This document shows, in pieces, positions 24,912-35,652 of a DNA stretch of 64,000 nt. The notes beneath the pieces are model-generated. The model did not search any database. It saw only the letters and a program-made list of their open reading frames with translations, and was not told where the DNA came from. A program made the position numbers and the translations under genes. Source of the stretch: Aquatica leii (Eukaryota > Arthropoda > Insecta > Coleoptera > Lampyridae); assembly GCA_035610365.1 (NCBI GenBank), contig CM069436.1, positions 43,593,117 to 43,657,116 of the forward strand, read 5' to 3'. Position 1 is the stretch's first letter. Each line of letters begins with the position of its first letter.

Positions 24912-27677
24912 TTAGCACCCTGAAAAAGAGAATTTCATGCTTAAGGTACTCTTAGATGGATTTGTTTTTATTTTTAAGCATCAGCTCTTTGAAGTCTAGC
25001 TGTTTTGTAAATTTTTTTAAATCAGTTTTTGTCTTGTTCGTTGCATTTTTTGCGAATCTTTCTTTTTTCTGTTTAAAAACCGATGTGATTGAGATGGTTT
25101 TTATTTGTAATGTATAAAGATTTATTCAGGCGTTTGAAAATCATTAGTTCATTTCCTACTTAACAGAAGGGTTAACTTTGACAGAGTCGCTTGACTTGAA
25201 ATTTGGTTTATTGTTACTTCGGTGGTATAAAGTAACGCTAAATACGTTATCACAGCAGTAGTAACCAAAATCGACAAAATGATCACCTAAATTTAAGCAA
25301 ATATACATTAAGGTATCCAAGTAAAGGTACAAAAATTTTATACAAAAACTTAATCTTCTTTGTTTTCAATCTTCTTAAAACGGCTATTGAACTAAATTTA
25401 ATTACTATTTACAAACAAAATATCAAAAAAAAAAGAATCCGTAACGTGCGCTGTTGCACTACCAAAATTTTTAATAATATTTAAGAAAATGTAGTTTATG
25501 TACCTATTAAAATGTATGCATAAAAAATCTTCTATTGCAAATTGGTGTTTCGTACCAAAAAGTATTTATGTGACTGTGAAGCCTGTCTAATTTAAAAAGT
25601 TTAAAATATAAAGGCTTGGTAATACTAAAAAATAAAATATTAATACAAATACATTATCTAAGCGCCAAATGCAAAAGGTTTATAAATTACACTCAGCAAC
25701 AATAATAAAAATACTTCTTTAACGGTCTCCCAATGTAATGACGCTTGGATCAGAATATTATTAGATACCTATAATAAAGTAAAAGTGCCAACAAACACGT
25801 TTCATTTTTTACTTTTCAGTTTTTTTTATGTCGTGGGTTATATACATTTTTATTGTTTTTTTTAGCTGTTTTTAACTGACGGTTTTCAATTCGACGGAAT
25901 GTTATTTTTATGTATGTTTAGCGATCATTCTGATCCGTTTTCATAAGTCTTTTTTTATTAGAGCATACTTCATAAGTGGTCTTCTCTCAATTTGTTTAAA
26001 TTTTATTGATGAGATCCTTAAGAAAATGATCAAACTCTCAAATTTACATTGACATAGAATGCTGTTGAACAGTGTGCATATTCAATATTTTTAGTAACAA
26101 TAAGCACAATTGTTAACATAACTAAAAAAACACAATTTTTTTTAACAAAAAAAAGAACAGACTTAAAAAAATTCATCAAATAAAATTATTTAAAAAGTAA
26201 AATATAATTACGTCATTTAGTTACAATTTACATGAAATTATTTTTTTTGTCAATGCCAATCACATTAGATTTAAACATATTCCAACTACCAAAGTTTATA
26301 TTAAAAATTAGGCTTCATCCTACGTCAATGTCATGCATGGAATTGACTTCCAAAAGTAATTTTATGTAAATTGTAGCTAAATTACATAATTATTTTTTAC
26401 TTTCTAATGCATTTTATTTGATGATGTATTTTTTTTAAATTGATTTTTTTTGTAATTACTATTAGACATGTTTTTTGACTTACATTGTTTTCGTTAGAAG
26501 TTGTTTGCCAACTATTTTCTGTATGACTTAAAATTAACATTAAAAAATATTTAACTGTTTAAGCACGCTAGCAATAGCTGTTAGCGTTCCATATAATTTT
26601 TATCCAGGCCATAAGGCCAGTTCTACAATGACAGTATAACATAACTTTTATTTGTTTTATTAGTTTTATTTTATTTTGCTGATGTCCTTTGATTTGAGAT
26701 TATCTGATTAACGATTTAATTTGGTTGGTTTAAGTTGAAGTTATTGAGACTGCATTCCTACTTATTGTAAAAACGATATTCCACGTTGATACTTAGTTGT
26801 TTTAAGTTTCCAGAACTGGGTACATTTTTTGTTTAAGTTGCTTATGAATCAGACACTCTTGGCAATTGACAAGTGTTTTTTTTTCTTATAATTTGTAATT
26901 GAGTGTTCCCACGCGTTTGATGGATTTTAGCTGTCAATACCAAAAGTTTTTAGTGTGTTCAAATCTTTGCTTATCTAAAAAAGTAGTAGATATTCTTAAA
27001 AAATAATAGATTTGCAGTGAAATTCCTAGATAATCTGTAAACAGATTTGTTCAAAATATATTTTCGCTGAAATCACCACTTTTATCTTTTTCAAACATAT
27101 CGGGTATTTAGTAGTTAAGATAAGCACGTGAATCATCATAAAATTCTTCCCACAAACAACATGTTCACGTTGCAAAAAAACTGTGTTAAAAAACATTATA
27201 ACCGAATTATTCATACGTATGTATTTAATTTTTAGATGTTGATGCACACCACTGGATTTTAAGTTGCAGCCTACTCATAAGCAATCTCCCTTCGAGATAA
27301 AAGTTAACTAATGCGACTTTAATTTTATAACACTCTGTTTAAAATGCGGTTTACTATAATTATCAAACGTAGGATTTTCAATAAAATTAATTTTGATAAG
27401 TATGTTACATCGCCAACAAAAATGTTGGTACTATATTAAGTGCGCAAAAAATGATATACGTTTCCAATTTTACGTGAGATAAAGTATAGTAGTTACTTAA
27501 TTTTGTTTGTTTCTTGTCTTTATTTTTTAATCGTTGTGGCTTAGTAATGCTGAAAATTTAGTAATTTAATATGGAGGGTTGATATTCTTGGTCAGCAGTC
27601 TCCGATGTGTTAGGATATGTGATTGATTGTAGTACATTGCGTTTTGTACGTTTGGAAATTAAATTTGTGAATACGCA
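24912..27677. other. AT-rich DNA, internal deletion zone or unrelated sequence
   Basis: If the primer site and the pol scraps at 27678 belong to one gypsy element, gag, protease and RT should lie here. None is visible, so they were deleted or have decayed beyond recognition. Otherwise no feature is seen. Confidence 0.4.
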
Positions 27678-28270
27678 GTGTTGGTTGGAGGTAGTTGTAA
27701 TCTGAAATTGATGGCGTTAGTGCACGTTGTTGATAAGTTAAGAATTTATTTAATCGGATTGAAGTTTACGCGCGTGAAAGATTCCGAAGCCCTTGTGCAC
27801 ATGAATGCATTAAAATCCAAAAGTTTACAAGATGCACGCTGGTTGCATTTACTCCTGGATTTTGACATGGTACTGTGACTCCGGCTAGAACAAAGGATGG
27901 CTCATGTCGATACTTTATTGAGAACGCTCAAGAAATTTGCAAACAGTATTATGGATAGTGCGAACAAATAGTTAGACATCTTTAAAACTATAAGTGAAAA
28001 AGATTAGATTCTCATAGTGCAACAAAATGACGCGGAATTAAATACGCTGATTAACATTTTATCAAAAGCACCGAGTGATTGCGATCGAGCTGAAAAACTG
28101 AAACTACGAAGTAGGTAGCATTGTTTTAATTAGAAGTACTTCGGTGCATACTGGTTAATCTACAAAGCTACAACCAAAACAACGCGGACCGTACGTGATA
28201 ACTGAAGTATTAGTGATACCTATAGGAACAATGAGTTGAACAGTACGAAAAATTGGAAATTCTCAACTAA
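27678..28270 (+). pseudogene. Ty3/gypsy pol remnant: RNase H end and integrase C-terminus
   Basis: The first frame has SEALVHMNALKSKSL followed by DARWLHLLLDFDM, matching the last RNase H segment of gypsy pol (in which DC.A.....K....ARW...L.e%d is conserved). After a stop comes EQRMAHVDTL, the conserved RpG..M.HVDALSR end (about 27890-27925), and then QQNDAELNTLI of the linker to integrase. Then the frame jumps, around 28100-28170, to KLQPKQRGPYVITEVL. That piece corresponds to the integrase C-terminal GPy.V...L motif. The zinc-binding and DDE parts of integrase are therefore deleted. The tail to 28560 has lysine/arginine-rich open pieces of uncertain nature. It may belong with the primer site at 24890. 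Confidence 0.6.
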
Positions 28271-31200
28271 TGTACACGTTAGTCAGATCACGATATAACG
28301 AAATTACTACGAATGAAAACCAGACACCGACACAAAAAGCGAAACAAGGGTAAACAACCGGAAGCACAAATAGTGAACGAAGCATTAATTGAAATGTTAG
28401 AGAATGTACCTGGCGACAAAGAAGAAAACCGAGTTCCAAACGGAAACGCTGATAACTAGAAGAGTGGAGTTTTTGATAAAGTTGATGTATCGCATTGCTT
28501 ACCGCGCGCGAGTAAAAGAAAAAGAAAACCGCTACGATATTTAGAAAAAAACTAATCATAACTTTTATTTTTGTTTATTATTGTCTGTATTGATTTTTAG
28601 TTTTTTCGATTAGGATTATTGTAAAAAATACATATGTTAATTTAACGTTGTTACGTATCATTTGACAACCATATTAGAAAAAATATAAAAAACTTCACTT
28701 TTTATTTTTTGTGCAACCTGGGTAAAAAAAATTAAAGTTTTCCTGTGCCTGTAAGAGTTAAACAAATGCACGTGACCCTAGCAGGACGAAGTAGGGGGTA
28801 GAGGCGGTGCAAGCTTAGAAACCTCCAAGTTCGAATTCTTGAAATGTGTAAGTAAAAAAATTTGTATTGTGGTTTAAACTAAATATTTAATGTTTTTTAA
28901 ATTATCAAGAATAAATCAGTAACTTCTGATTTTTAGTGTCTATTTATACATAGAAAACACAAAGTCGACGTTGTCAAATGTAATAAAAGCACATTTTAAC
29001 AATAACAATATTTAAAAAATATAACTAGGCTTATTTTTCTACATAACTGTTTGTACCATTCATTGAAATTAAAATTAATTTTATGTAAAAACAATAACAA
29101 CGTTAAACTTTTTTTATTAACAAAAAAAATCTTTTGTTTAAATTAGACATATCATAATGATTCTTTGTAATATTGTAGGTTTTAAAATACTTGTACTTTG
29201 ACAAATACATTTTATAAGATAAAATGTAGGTTTTAATTTTTAATGTTTTAACATAAATAAATTAAAAGCTGCATTAAAATGTAAAGATTTTATTTAAACA
29301 AAAAAAAGCTTTTTGTATATTTCTTACTAAATAACTTTTTAGAATAATAACGTAAAGTTAAAAGTTTACTTTTTTTTATCAAAAAAATTAAACATTTAAA
29401 AACTACTTAAAAAGTCAAGTTCATTAAATAAATAATTTAATTTAATTCTTGTAAGTTTAAATGAAAAGTGTTTATAACATGCTAAAAATATATATACAAC
29501 TTTAAACGCCAGGAAGGTAAGCTAAAAGTATTTCTTTTTAGAGACATATTTCTTATTGTAATCTTATATTTACACACTTTTGCTTTAATCCAATACAAAG
29601 CAAACCTTACTGTACTCGCAAAAACCTTTAAATGAGTTTTGCTAAAAATAGCATTAGATTTACATTACATCGTATAAAAAAGGATTTGTGAAGATTTTGT
29701 ACTTTGTAGTGTCTAAAAAAATATTTAAACAAAAGAATAATATAAGATCTTATATTATAAATTTTAATGCTGTATACATTATCTTAAAATACAAACTCAA
29801 AAATGAGTTATTATAAAAAATATATAAAAAAACAAATAAATAATTTAAAAAAAAAATATTTTATTTTATCGAGAAATTTGACGAAGTGCATTTGAAATTA
29901 TATACATTTATTACAAATAAATACGTTATTTATACGTTTAAATAAAAATAAAATATTATTGTACGTTGACTTATGTGTAAAAGAAATAATTGTACATTTC
30001 AGCACATTTTTTATACGAAAAATTCAACTGTGCGAATTTGCAATTAGTAATAAATGTTAAAAATAAATCGACAAAGACTAAAGATAAAATAAAATATTAT
30101 AAAAGATTATTACAGATTTTTAGGTAATACAAACATGTTAAAAGTAAAAAATATAAAAATGTGTATATTCAGTATAATACGATAAAAAGTCATTAAAGCA
30201 ACCTGTAGTCGAAAATCCTAATGAAATGCTAGAAAATACTATTTGAAGTTTTTAGACAAACTATGCAACGTTAAATGAGGTATCGCCGCAAGCAAACTGA
30301 AAACGACTTATTTGATAAAAAAAAAGAATCTTAAACTGGATTATTGGTTATCACAAAAAATATTTTTCTAGAAAAAGATATAACATAAACGCATATTTTT
30401 TAGAAACAAATTTAAGAAGAAAGGAGATTATTTAAAAGCAACAGTACGAAGAATTTCGGAATGTAACCGTTGTTGGATTTAAATGCGCACTGTCGATCCT
30501 TGTATTACGTTCATTTTAAATTTGATTTTTCAGATTAGTCAAGATTTGAACGCTTTTGGTTAATTGAGTTGACGTATTTCAGATTATCTTCGTCATTTCA
30601 AATGTTTCATGTTTAAAGTAAGTTTTTTTGTGTTTATTAATTTATGGTTCTACGATGTGAATACCTTCGTTTATTGAACTTATGCTAACTTATTACGCCT
30701 TAACTTTGTTTATTGCATTTTGATAATATGTGATTTTTTTTTTAAACTTTGTTGGTAGAACGTGTACCATTTTATCAAAGATAATACGGTTTTCACTGAG
30801 TTAGTGATGATGTAGTAATTTCAGAACAAGTTATAACGAGAAGTAAGAGTTAGCGCGTGACGCGATGTGTGTTTAACTCCTTAAGTCCTTAAGGATCGTA
30901 AAGTTGTGTTTAGCGTTCAAAAAACCCAAGATTGAATTTTTCGGATACACTAATCAGCTCTTCACTTCATATCGGCTTTTGTTAAGGTTTATATTTTGAT
31001 GATGTTTTGCATCGTAAAAGTAAACATACTCTAAACTCGTAATTTGAAGTTAAATAAATATTAAACTTATTTAAACCGTTCAAATCTGAAATTACCGTTT
31101 AACTTCTGGGTTTCGTCACCAACAGCTTCTTCAAGAAACCAAATACTAATAGAGATATTTACAATTTACGTTTGTTGCAAATTACTCTATTGAAATCGGA

Positions 31201-32299
31201 ATCAGTGTAATTTAAAGGCTTTGAACATATCATAGTGAATCTCATACTTTTTCATACATTTATTTGTGTAAGTTTTTAACTAAATAATGTTAATGTAGTG
31301 ATTAATTTGCCGTTAGTAAATAAAGTTAACCGACCGACAATTATTCATTCTTGTATTTTTACTTTAATCTTTAAACTAAATAAAATTTACACAAGTTACT
31401 TATTACTTTAGTAATTAAGTTTTAATAACTTTGTTTTAAACTACACACATCGCGAGGCCTATGCATTTTACATTTAATAATTTTTTGTTTTATTAATTAA
31501 CGTTCGTATGTTCACCATATTTATAGGTAACCATGCAGTTTGTTATACTAATAAAATTTTGATATAGGTTTCGTACTGTATAAATTTTGTCTTAGAACGC
31601 CCTTTTTACATCTAGAACATTAAAAGTATATTTCTTTTTTTTTTTTGACATGCATAAAAAATATAAAAAGAGCATCTTTGCTCTCAAGATAAGAAGGGTG
31701 CTTTGAATAAGTTTCGTATGTGTTACTTGTAAAAGGTTTGCTGGGATAAGAATTAACTTTTATTTTTACGACGCGATTTAATTTTCTCGTATTATGTTAT
31801 AGACTTGGGCTACCGCCATATGTTTTGCGCTTTTTGAATTGTACATGTTTATTTAGTATATCTCGTTGGAGTCGATAACTTGGAGCACGTACAAATGTAT
31901 ACATTGGTAACTAATACCAATTTCTCAGAGTAATTTGGAGACAAGTGGTTGATGTACATTGTGTGATGGAAGATACAGGGGATATAAATACTCAAACTCA
32001 TTTGAAATCTTGGTATCTTTGATTTCCAACGTTCATCGATTGACTTACGGACAACTTATTTGTGATATCATCTTATATTTAATTTTAGAAGACGTTGCGG
32101 GTATGCCATTAGCTAATAGCATATGTTTGGAGAAACGTGAATAAGACCTGTTTCTATTTTCTATTAAATTGTATTGGTGTTAAATGTAAATTACGTACGA
32201 CGTAGATATAGATGTTGTCACGACTAATGCATGTCAATTTGGTTTTTACGATTATGGGTTAAAGGTATTATAAGTGCGATTTGCTTCAAATTTTTATTC
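28271..32299. other. AT-rich intergenic DNA
   Basis: A G-rich patch (about 28780-28820, with GTAGGGGGTAGAGGCGGTG) could be a decayed polypurine tract of the gypsy remnant, but no LTR could be matched. From 28830 on the DNA is AT-rich without supported frames. The left terminus of the hAT element that follows should lie somewhere before 32300 but was not found. Confidence 0.4.
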
Positions 32300-32549
32300 T
32301 TTGCTTAGTTTCTCAAAAAGAATGCCTTAAATAAGAAATTATTTGCTCAAATTTGTTTAAAAAATAATATGACTATAATCCTTTACTACTTAACACAGAA
32401 GTGCGTTGGTTATCTGTGCATGTTTGAATCGGTTCTATTCGTATTTTGAGTCAGTGTTAGATGTGCTGAAGAGTAAAGACAATGCTTTGCGGCGCAATTT
32501 AATTATCTCAAAAAATGACTTCGTTTATATGACTGATTTATTGCCAGAT
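32300..32549 (+). pseudogene. hAT transposase remnant (ZBED5/Buster-like), left part
   Basis: Plus-strand frames resemble the central part of animal hAT transposases of the ZBED5-like group. There is an NALNKKLFAQIC piece (about 32320-32360), then EVRWLS (about 32398-32416), then FESVLDVLKSKDNAL-like and LIISKNDFVYMTDLL-like pieces. These are frameshifted but in the family order (the tEVRWLSkG...L.RF..L block followed by YLtDLF). The coding sequence stops abruptly at the LTR of the inserted retrotransposon and resumes at 39266. Upstream transposase sequence was not recognised. Dead copy. Confidence 0.65.
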
Positions 32550-33827
32550 TGTAACGTTAAAATAAGAACTTAGTAGTTCAATTCGCGAGTAGGGAAAATG
32601 TCTCGGTAGATATTATGAAACTTGTCAGGATCGTTCTGCTCTTGCGCCAGACTGTCACAATTATGACAGCATATCCGGAGTCACTCTTCATTAAATCTTT
32701 GCCGAGTTAACTTTATTTGTTTGCCCGGTTTAGCCTTCACCGCTAAATTGTGTCACGCTACAAATTTCTAATGCGTTTAATTGTGGAAGGTTGAAACGGG
32801 GTAAGTGGTATACAATTTTCTTTATCGAGGGTTTAAATTGACACCTACTAATTTTCTGTAGCGGATCTTGGTAGTCACCAATTGTCCGGCGTTATCAATT
32901 AAGATAACCAACAGGTGGTCGTATTGGAAACATTCCATGACGTCGAAGTAGTGTTACATACTGATAATATCCACCGTCGAAGGTTGAGAACCGCCAGGAC
33001 TATTCTTTTCTGTTATGAAGTCAAACATGGGGAATTTACTCGATTAAGCCACAGGGAAACGCTGCGCACTTACGTTCGTACTAATTGGATGCTAACCAAA
33101 CCTTTCTTGTTACTTGTGTTAAACGGATATGCCCGTTTCGATCGGGGTTTAATAGTATTGTTTTAGGTGTACTGAAGTCGGAGGTTAGCGCTAACAGTCC
33201 GAGTAAGGTCCAGCTTGTAAGTATTACTATTTAAAATTTATTATTCGTGTTTCGGGGACTAGGTCGTTAAGGACCGTACGTGCATGTTAACTTAACACAA
33301 TTAATTATATTTTTGTGCTTCGCGAATTTATCGTTTGTGCACATCGAATCTCGAAAACTTAATTGCTTGATTTATCTACGATTTATGTATATGTATTTAT
33401 CTATTTAGTCGCTAAATGTATGTCATTATCTTGTTCGACAAGAGCTTTTGGTTGCACAGTGTGTTGCTCGCCACTAGGCACAAATTTCTAATTTAGTCAA
33501 CCTACGTGTGTATGTTTTTCAAGAATTTATACTTCTATATTTGTCTCGACTTCTGTGATACAATAAGTATATATATTTGGTGTTATTATTTTTGTAAGGT
33601 TATTTATTCTTCGTGTACTACGAGGCGAGTTAGACGGTCTCCCTCGACTTTAATTTTTCATCGTCTTGGCGCCTTTTTATTAGCTTCACGTTATAATCAC
33701 ACATAACAAAGCCTGCGATCCCTCTCCGAAGAAGCTGTGCTGGCCGTTGCTCTGTTTGGTTACGAGAAGACCGGTGGAACTTGTTATTTGGACATCTCAA
33801 CTCTAGGAACCCAAGTTTCTCGTAACA
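32550..33827 (+). repeat. 5' LTR, 1278 bp
   Basis: Begins TGTAACGTTA and ends CTCGTAACA. Almost identical to 37988-39265. The two small frames inside it (around 32915-33166 and 33506-33706) recur in the 3' copy simply because the LTRs are duplicates; they show no domain similarity and are not called as genes. Promoter and polyadenylation signals must lie here, but I could not place them with confidence. Confidence 0.92.
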
Positions 33828-33832
33828 AATTT

Positions 33833-33852
33833 TGGCACCCAACTGTCTGGGC
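33833..33852 (+). other. Primer-binding site
   Basis: TGGCACCCAACTGTCTGGGC begins five bases after the LTR end. The first eleven bases match the tRNA-Lys-type primer site TGGCGCCCAAC except for one base; the remainder diverges, so the primer tRNA is uncertain. Confidence 0.6.
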
Positions 33853-34248
33853 CCGATTTCTGTGTGTGCGATTATAATTTCTTCTAGTTTTATTGGTTCT
33901 TTTACCTTTTCTTAGTCTTTCGTGGGTTCGATCTACTTTGCTTTGCTTTTTTGGTTGTTGCTGCAAGACTGGATATGTCGGAGTTACTTCACTAATTGTA
34001 TTTCTTTGATTTCTAGTGCTGCGGTCTGAATTCATATTAGCAATTTACTTAATTACTTTTCTATTAATTGGATTACTGGTCAGATACGAGTCGTGGGACT
34101 TTGCTGGGATTTTTGGGATTGACTCGACTACGTCGGTTAACCCTTTTGCTTATTAGATTAGTTATTAGTGATATTACTTGTACTGTTATTTTGATTTGAG
34201 TTTTAGGTCAGACATGTGTTAGCAGCTTTCTGCTTTTGATTTACTATT

Positions 34249-35652
34249 TTGATTCTACTGTTTAGATTTTATCGTAATTTTAGTGTGTTAACTATGTATT
34301 CTTCAGATGAAGAACCACCACTTCTTACTTCTTCAGACTCTGATTCAGAAACGAACTTAGGAAATTGGAATGTAACGTTTTCTGGCGAAGATCCTTCTTT
34401 ACTTATTGAATTTCTTATTCGTATTGACGAGTTGTGTTTATCTCGTGGTGTGTCACAGCATCAACTTTTTCTTTCAGCTTTTGAAGTTTTATCTGGCAAA
34501 GCCCTTCTTGTTTTTAGGACGAATCGAAGTTCGTTACGTTCGTGGAATGATGTTGCTGCTTTGTTGAAGTCGGAGTTTTTACCTTTGGATTATGATGAGC
34601 GCTTGATGGATTCTATTCGCAGTCGTACTATGGGGCCTAACGAAACCATCGGTACTTACGTTACCAATATGCGATACCTTTTTCTTCAGCTAGCAGAACC
34701 TGTCTCAGAGCAAATGCAGCTCAAGGTTATTCGCCGGAATCTAACGCCGTTCTATCAACTTCCTTTAGCGTTGATGGAAATCAAATCTATCGCTGAATTA
34801 ATATCTTTAGGCAAGCGTTTGGAGTCGAACATCAATTCTCGTGATTCTTTCCACTCCTCAACAACAGAGATTAGTGACAAAGTTCAAAAGTCATCTGTAG
34901 TCTTTGCTAGTAAGAGTTCTACTTCCGTCTCTTCTGATATTCCTGCTACTTGTTCTCTTAATGCTTCTACACTTTCTTCTTCTGTGTCCCCTTCTAATTC
35001 GAATACTTGTGTTCGTTGTCGTTCTCAAGGTGATAAGCCTTTACGTACTGTTCGTTCTCTTCTTTCTCTTCCTTCTAATTTCTTTTCAGTTTCTAGGATT
35101 ATTAGGCCTACTACTGATCCTTGGTATTTAGGTATGATATCTAAAGTTACTGCTTCTCCTCGTCGTTTCTCTCGTTGGTGTGTTGTGAAAAATCTTTTAT
35201 GTAAACGTGTACGCATTTCATCTTTTGATCCTTGCGTTTGGAAGTTAGTCGTACCATCGGACCAGCGCAAGCAACTTATCCAGGATTACCACATTACATC
35301 TGGTTCGGATCACCTCAGTGTTAAGCGTACGTTGGAAGCTCTTCGATGTCACTTCTACTGGCCTCATATGAGACCTAAGGTTGCCGAGTTCATACGTTAT
35401 TGTTCTTGTTCGAACTCGCAACGGAGCAACCCTATTAGGTCGCGTCACGTTTTGCCAGCAACGACGAAGCTTTCCAACAGTAGTGTCGCTACAAAGTCTA
35501 CGCGTCTACATAAGGATCGTGCTGTTTCTCCTGATGTAAAAGCCACTACTCTTACATCCATTTCGTCAATTACTTCTGCTTATTCTTTGCTGTCTCCTTC
35601 TTCTAATCGTTCTCTTCTTTTTCATCGGCGTCGCAAGCGTCGTAAGTGCTAG
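34249..35652 (+). CDS. Gag joined to integrase zinc-binding domain (467 aa)
   Basis: Residues about 35-200 look like a Ty3/gypsy capsid (retrotransposon gag): an FSGEDPSLLIEFL start, then LSGKALLVFR, then LLKSEFLP and ETIGTYVTNMRYLF. Residues about 200-250 are serine/threonine-rich. At about 254 CVRC begins a CCHC knuckle, but the H and last C are missing where the sequence switches to pol-like text. Residues about 290-385 match the linker and HHCC domain of integrase (DPWYLGMISKV, then DYHITSGSDHLSVKRTLEAL, then FYWPHMRPKVAEFIRYCSC), with CSC rather than C-x2-C. The tail is basic and ends in RRRKRRKC. Protease, RT, RNase H and the DDE core are absent. An internal ATG at 34294 is an alternative start. 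The frame is intact, so the protein may still be made. Confidence 0.8.
   Translation: MILLFRFYRNFSVLTMYSSDEEPPLLTSSDSDSETNLGNWNVTFSGEDPSLLIEFLIRIDELCLSRGVSQHQLFLSAFEVLSGKALLVFRTNRSSLRSWNDVAALLKSEFLPLDYDERLMDSIRSRTMGPNETIGTYVTNMRYLFLQLAEPVSEQMQLKVIRRNLTPFYQLPLALMEIKSIAELISLGKRLESNINSRDSFHSSTTEISDKVQKSSVVFASKSSTSVSSDIPATCSLNASTLSSSVSPSNSNTCVRCRSQGDKPLRTVRSLLSLPSNFFSVSRIIRPTTDPWYLGMISKVTASPRRFSRWCVVKNLLCKRVRISSFDPCVWKLVVPSDQRKQLIQDYHITSGSDHLSVKRTLEALRCHFYWPHMRPKVAEFIRYCSCSNSQRSNPIRSRHVLPATTKLSNSSVATKSTRLHKDRAVSPDVKATTLTSISSITSAYSLLSPSSNRSLLFHRRRKRRKC

Noticed and set aside
28263..28559. 98-codon minus-strand frame with hydrophobic runs
   Set aside because: It is antisense to the gypsy integrase tail region; no signal of a real membrane protein gene.
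32915..33166. 83-codon frame recurring at 38353-38604
   Set aside because: It repeats only because it lies in both LTRs; no domain similarity and it overlaps expected promoter sequence.
34904..35131. Very leucine-rich frame inside gag
   Set aside because: It is an out-of-frame reading of the serine-rich gag linker.
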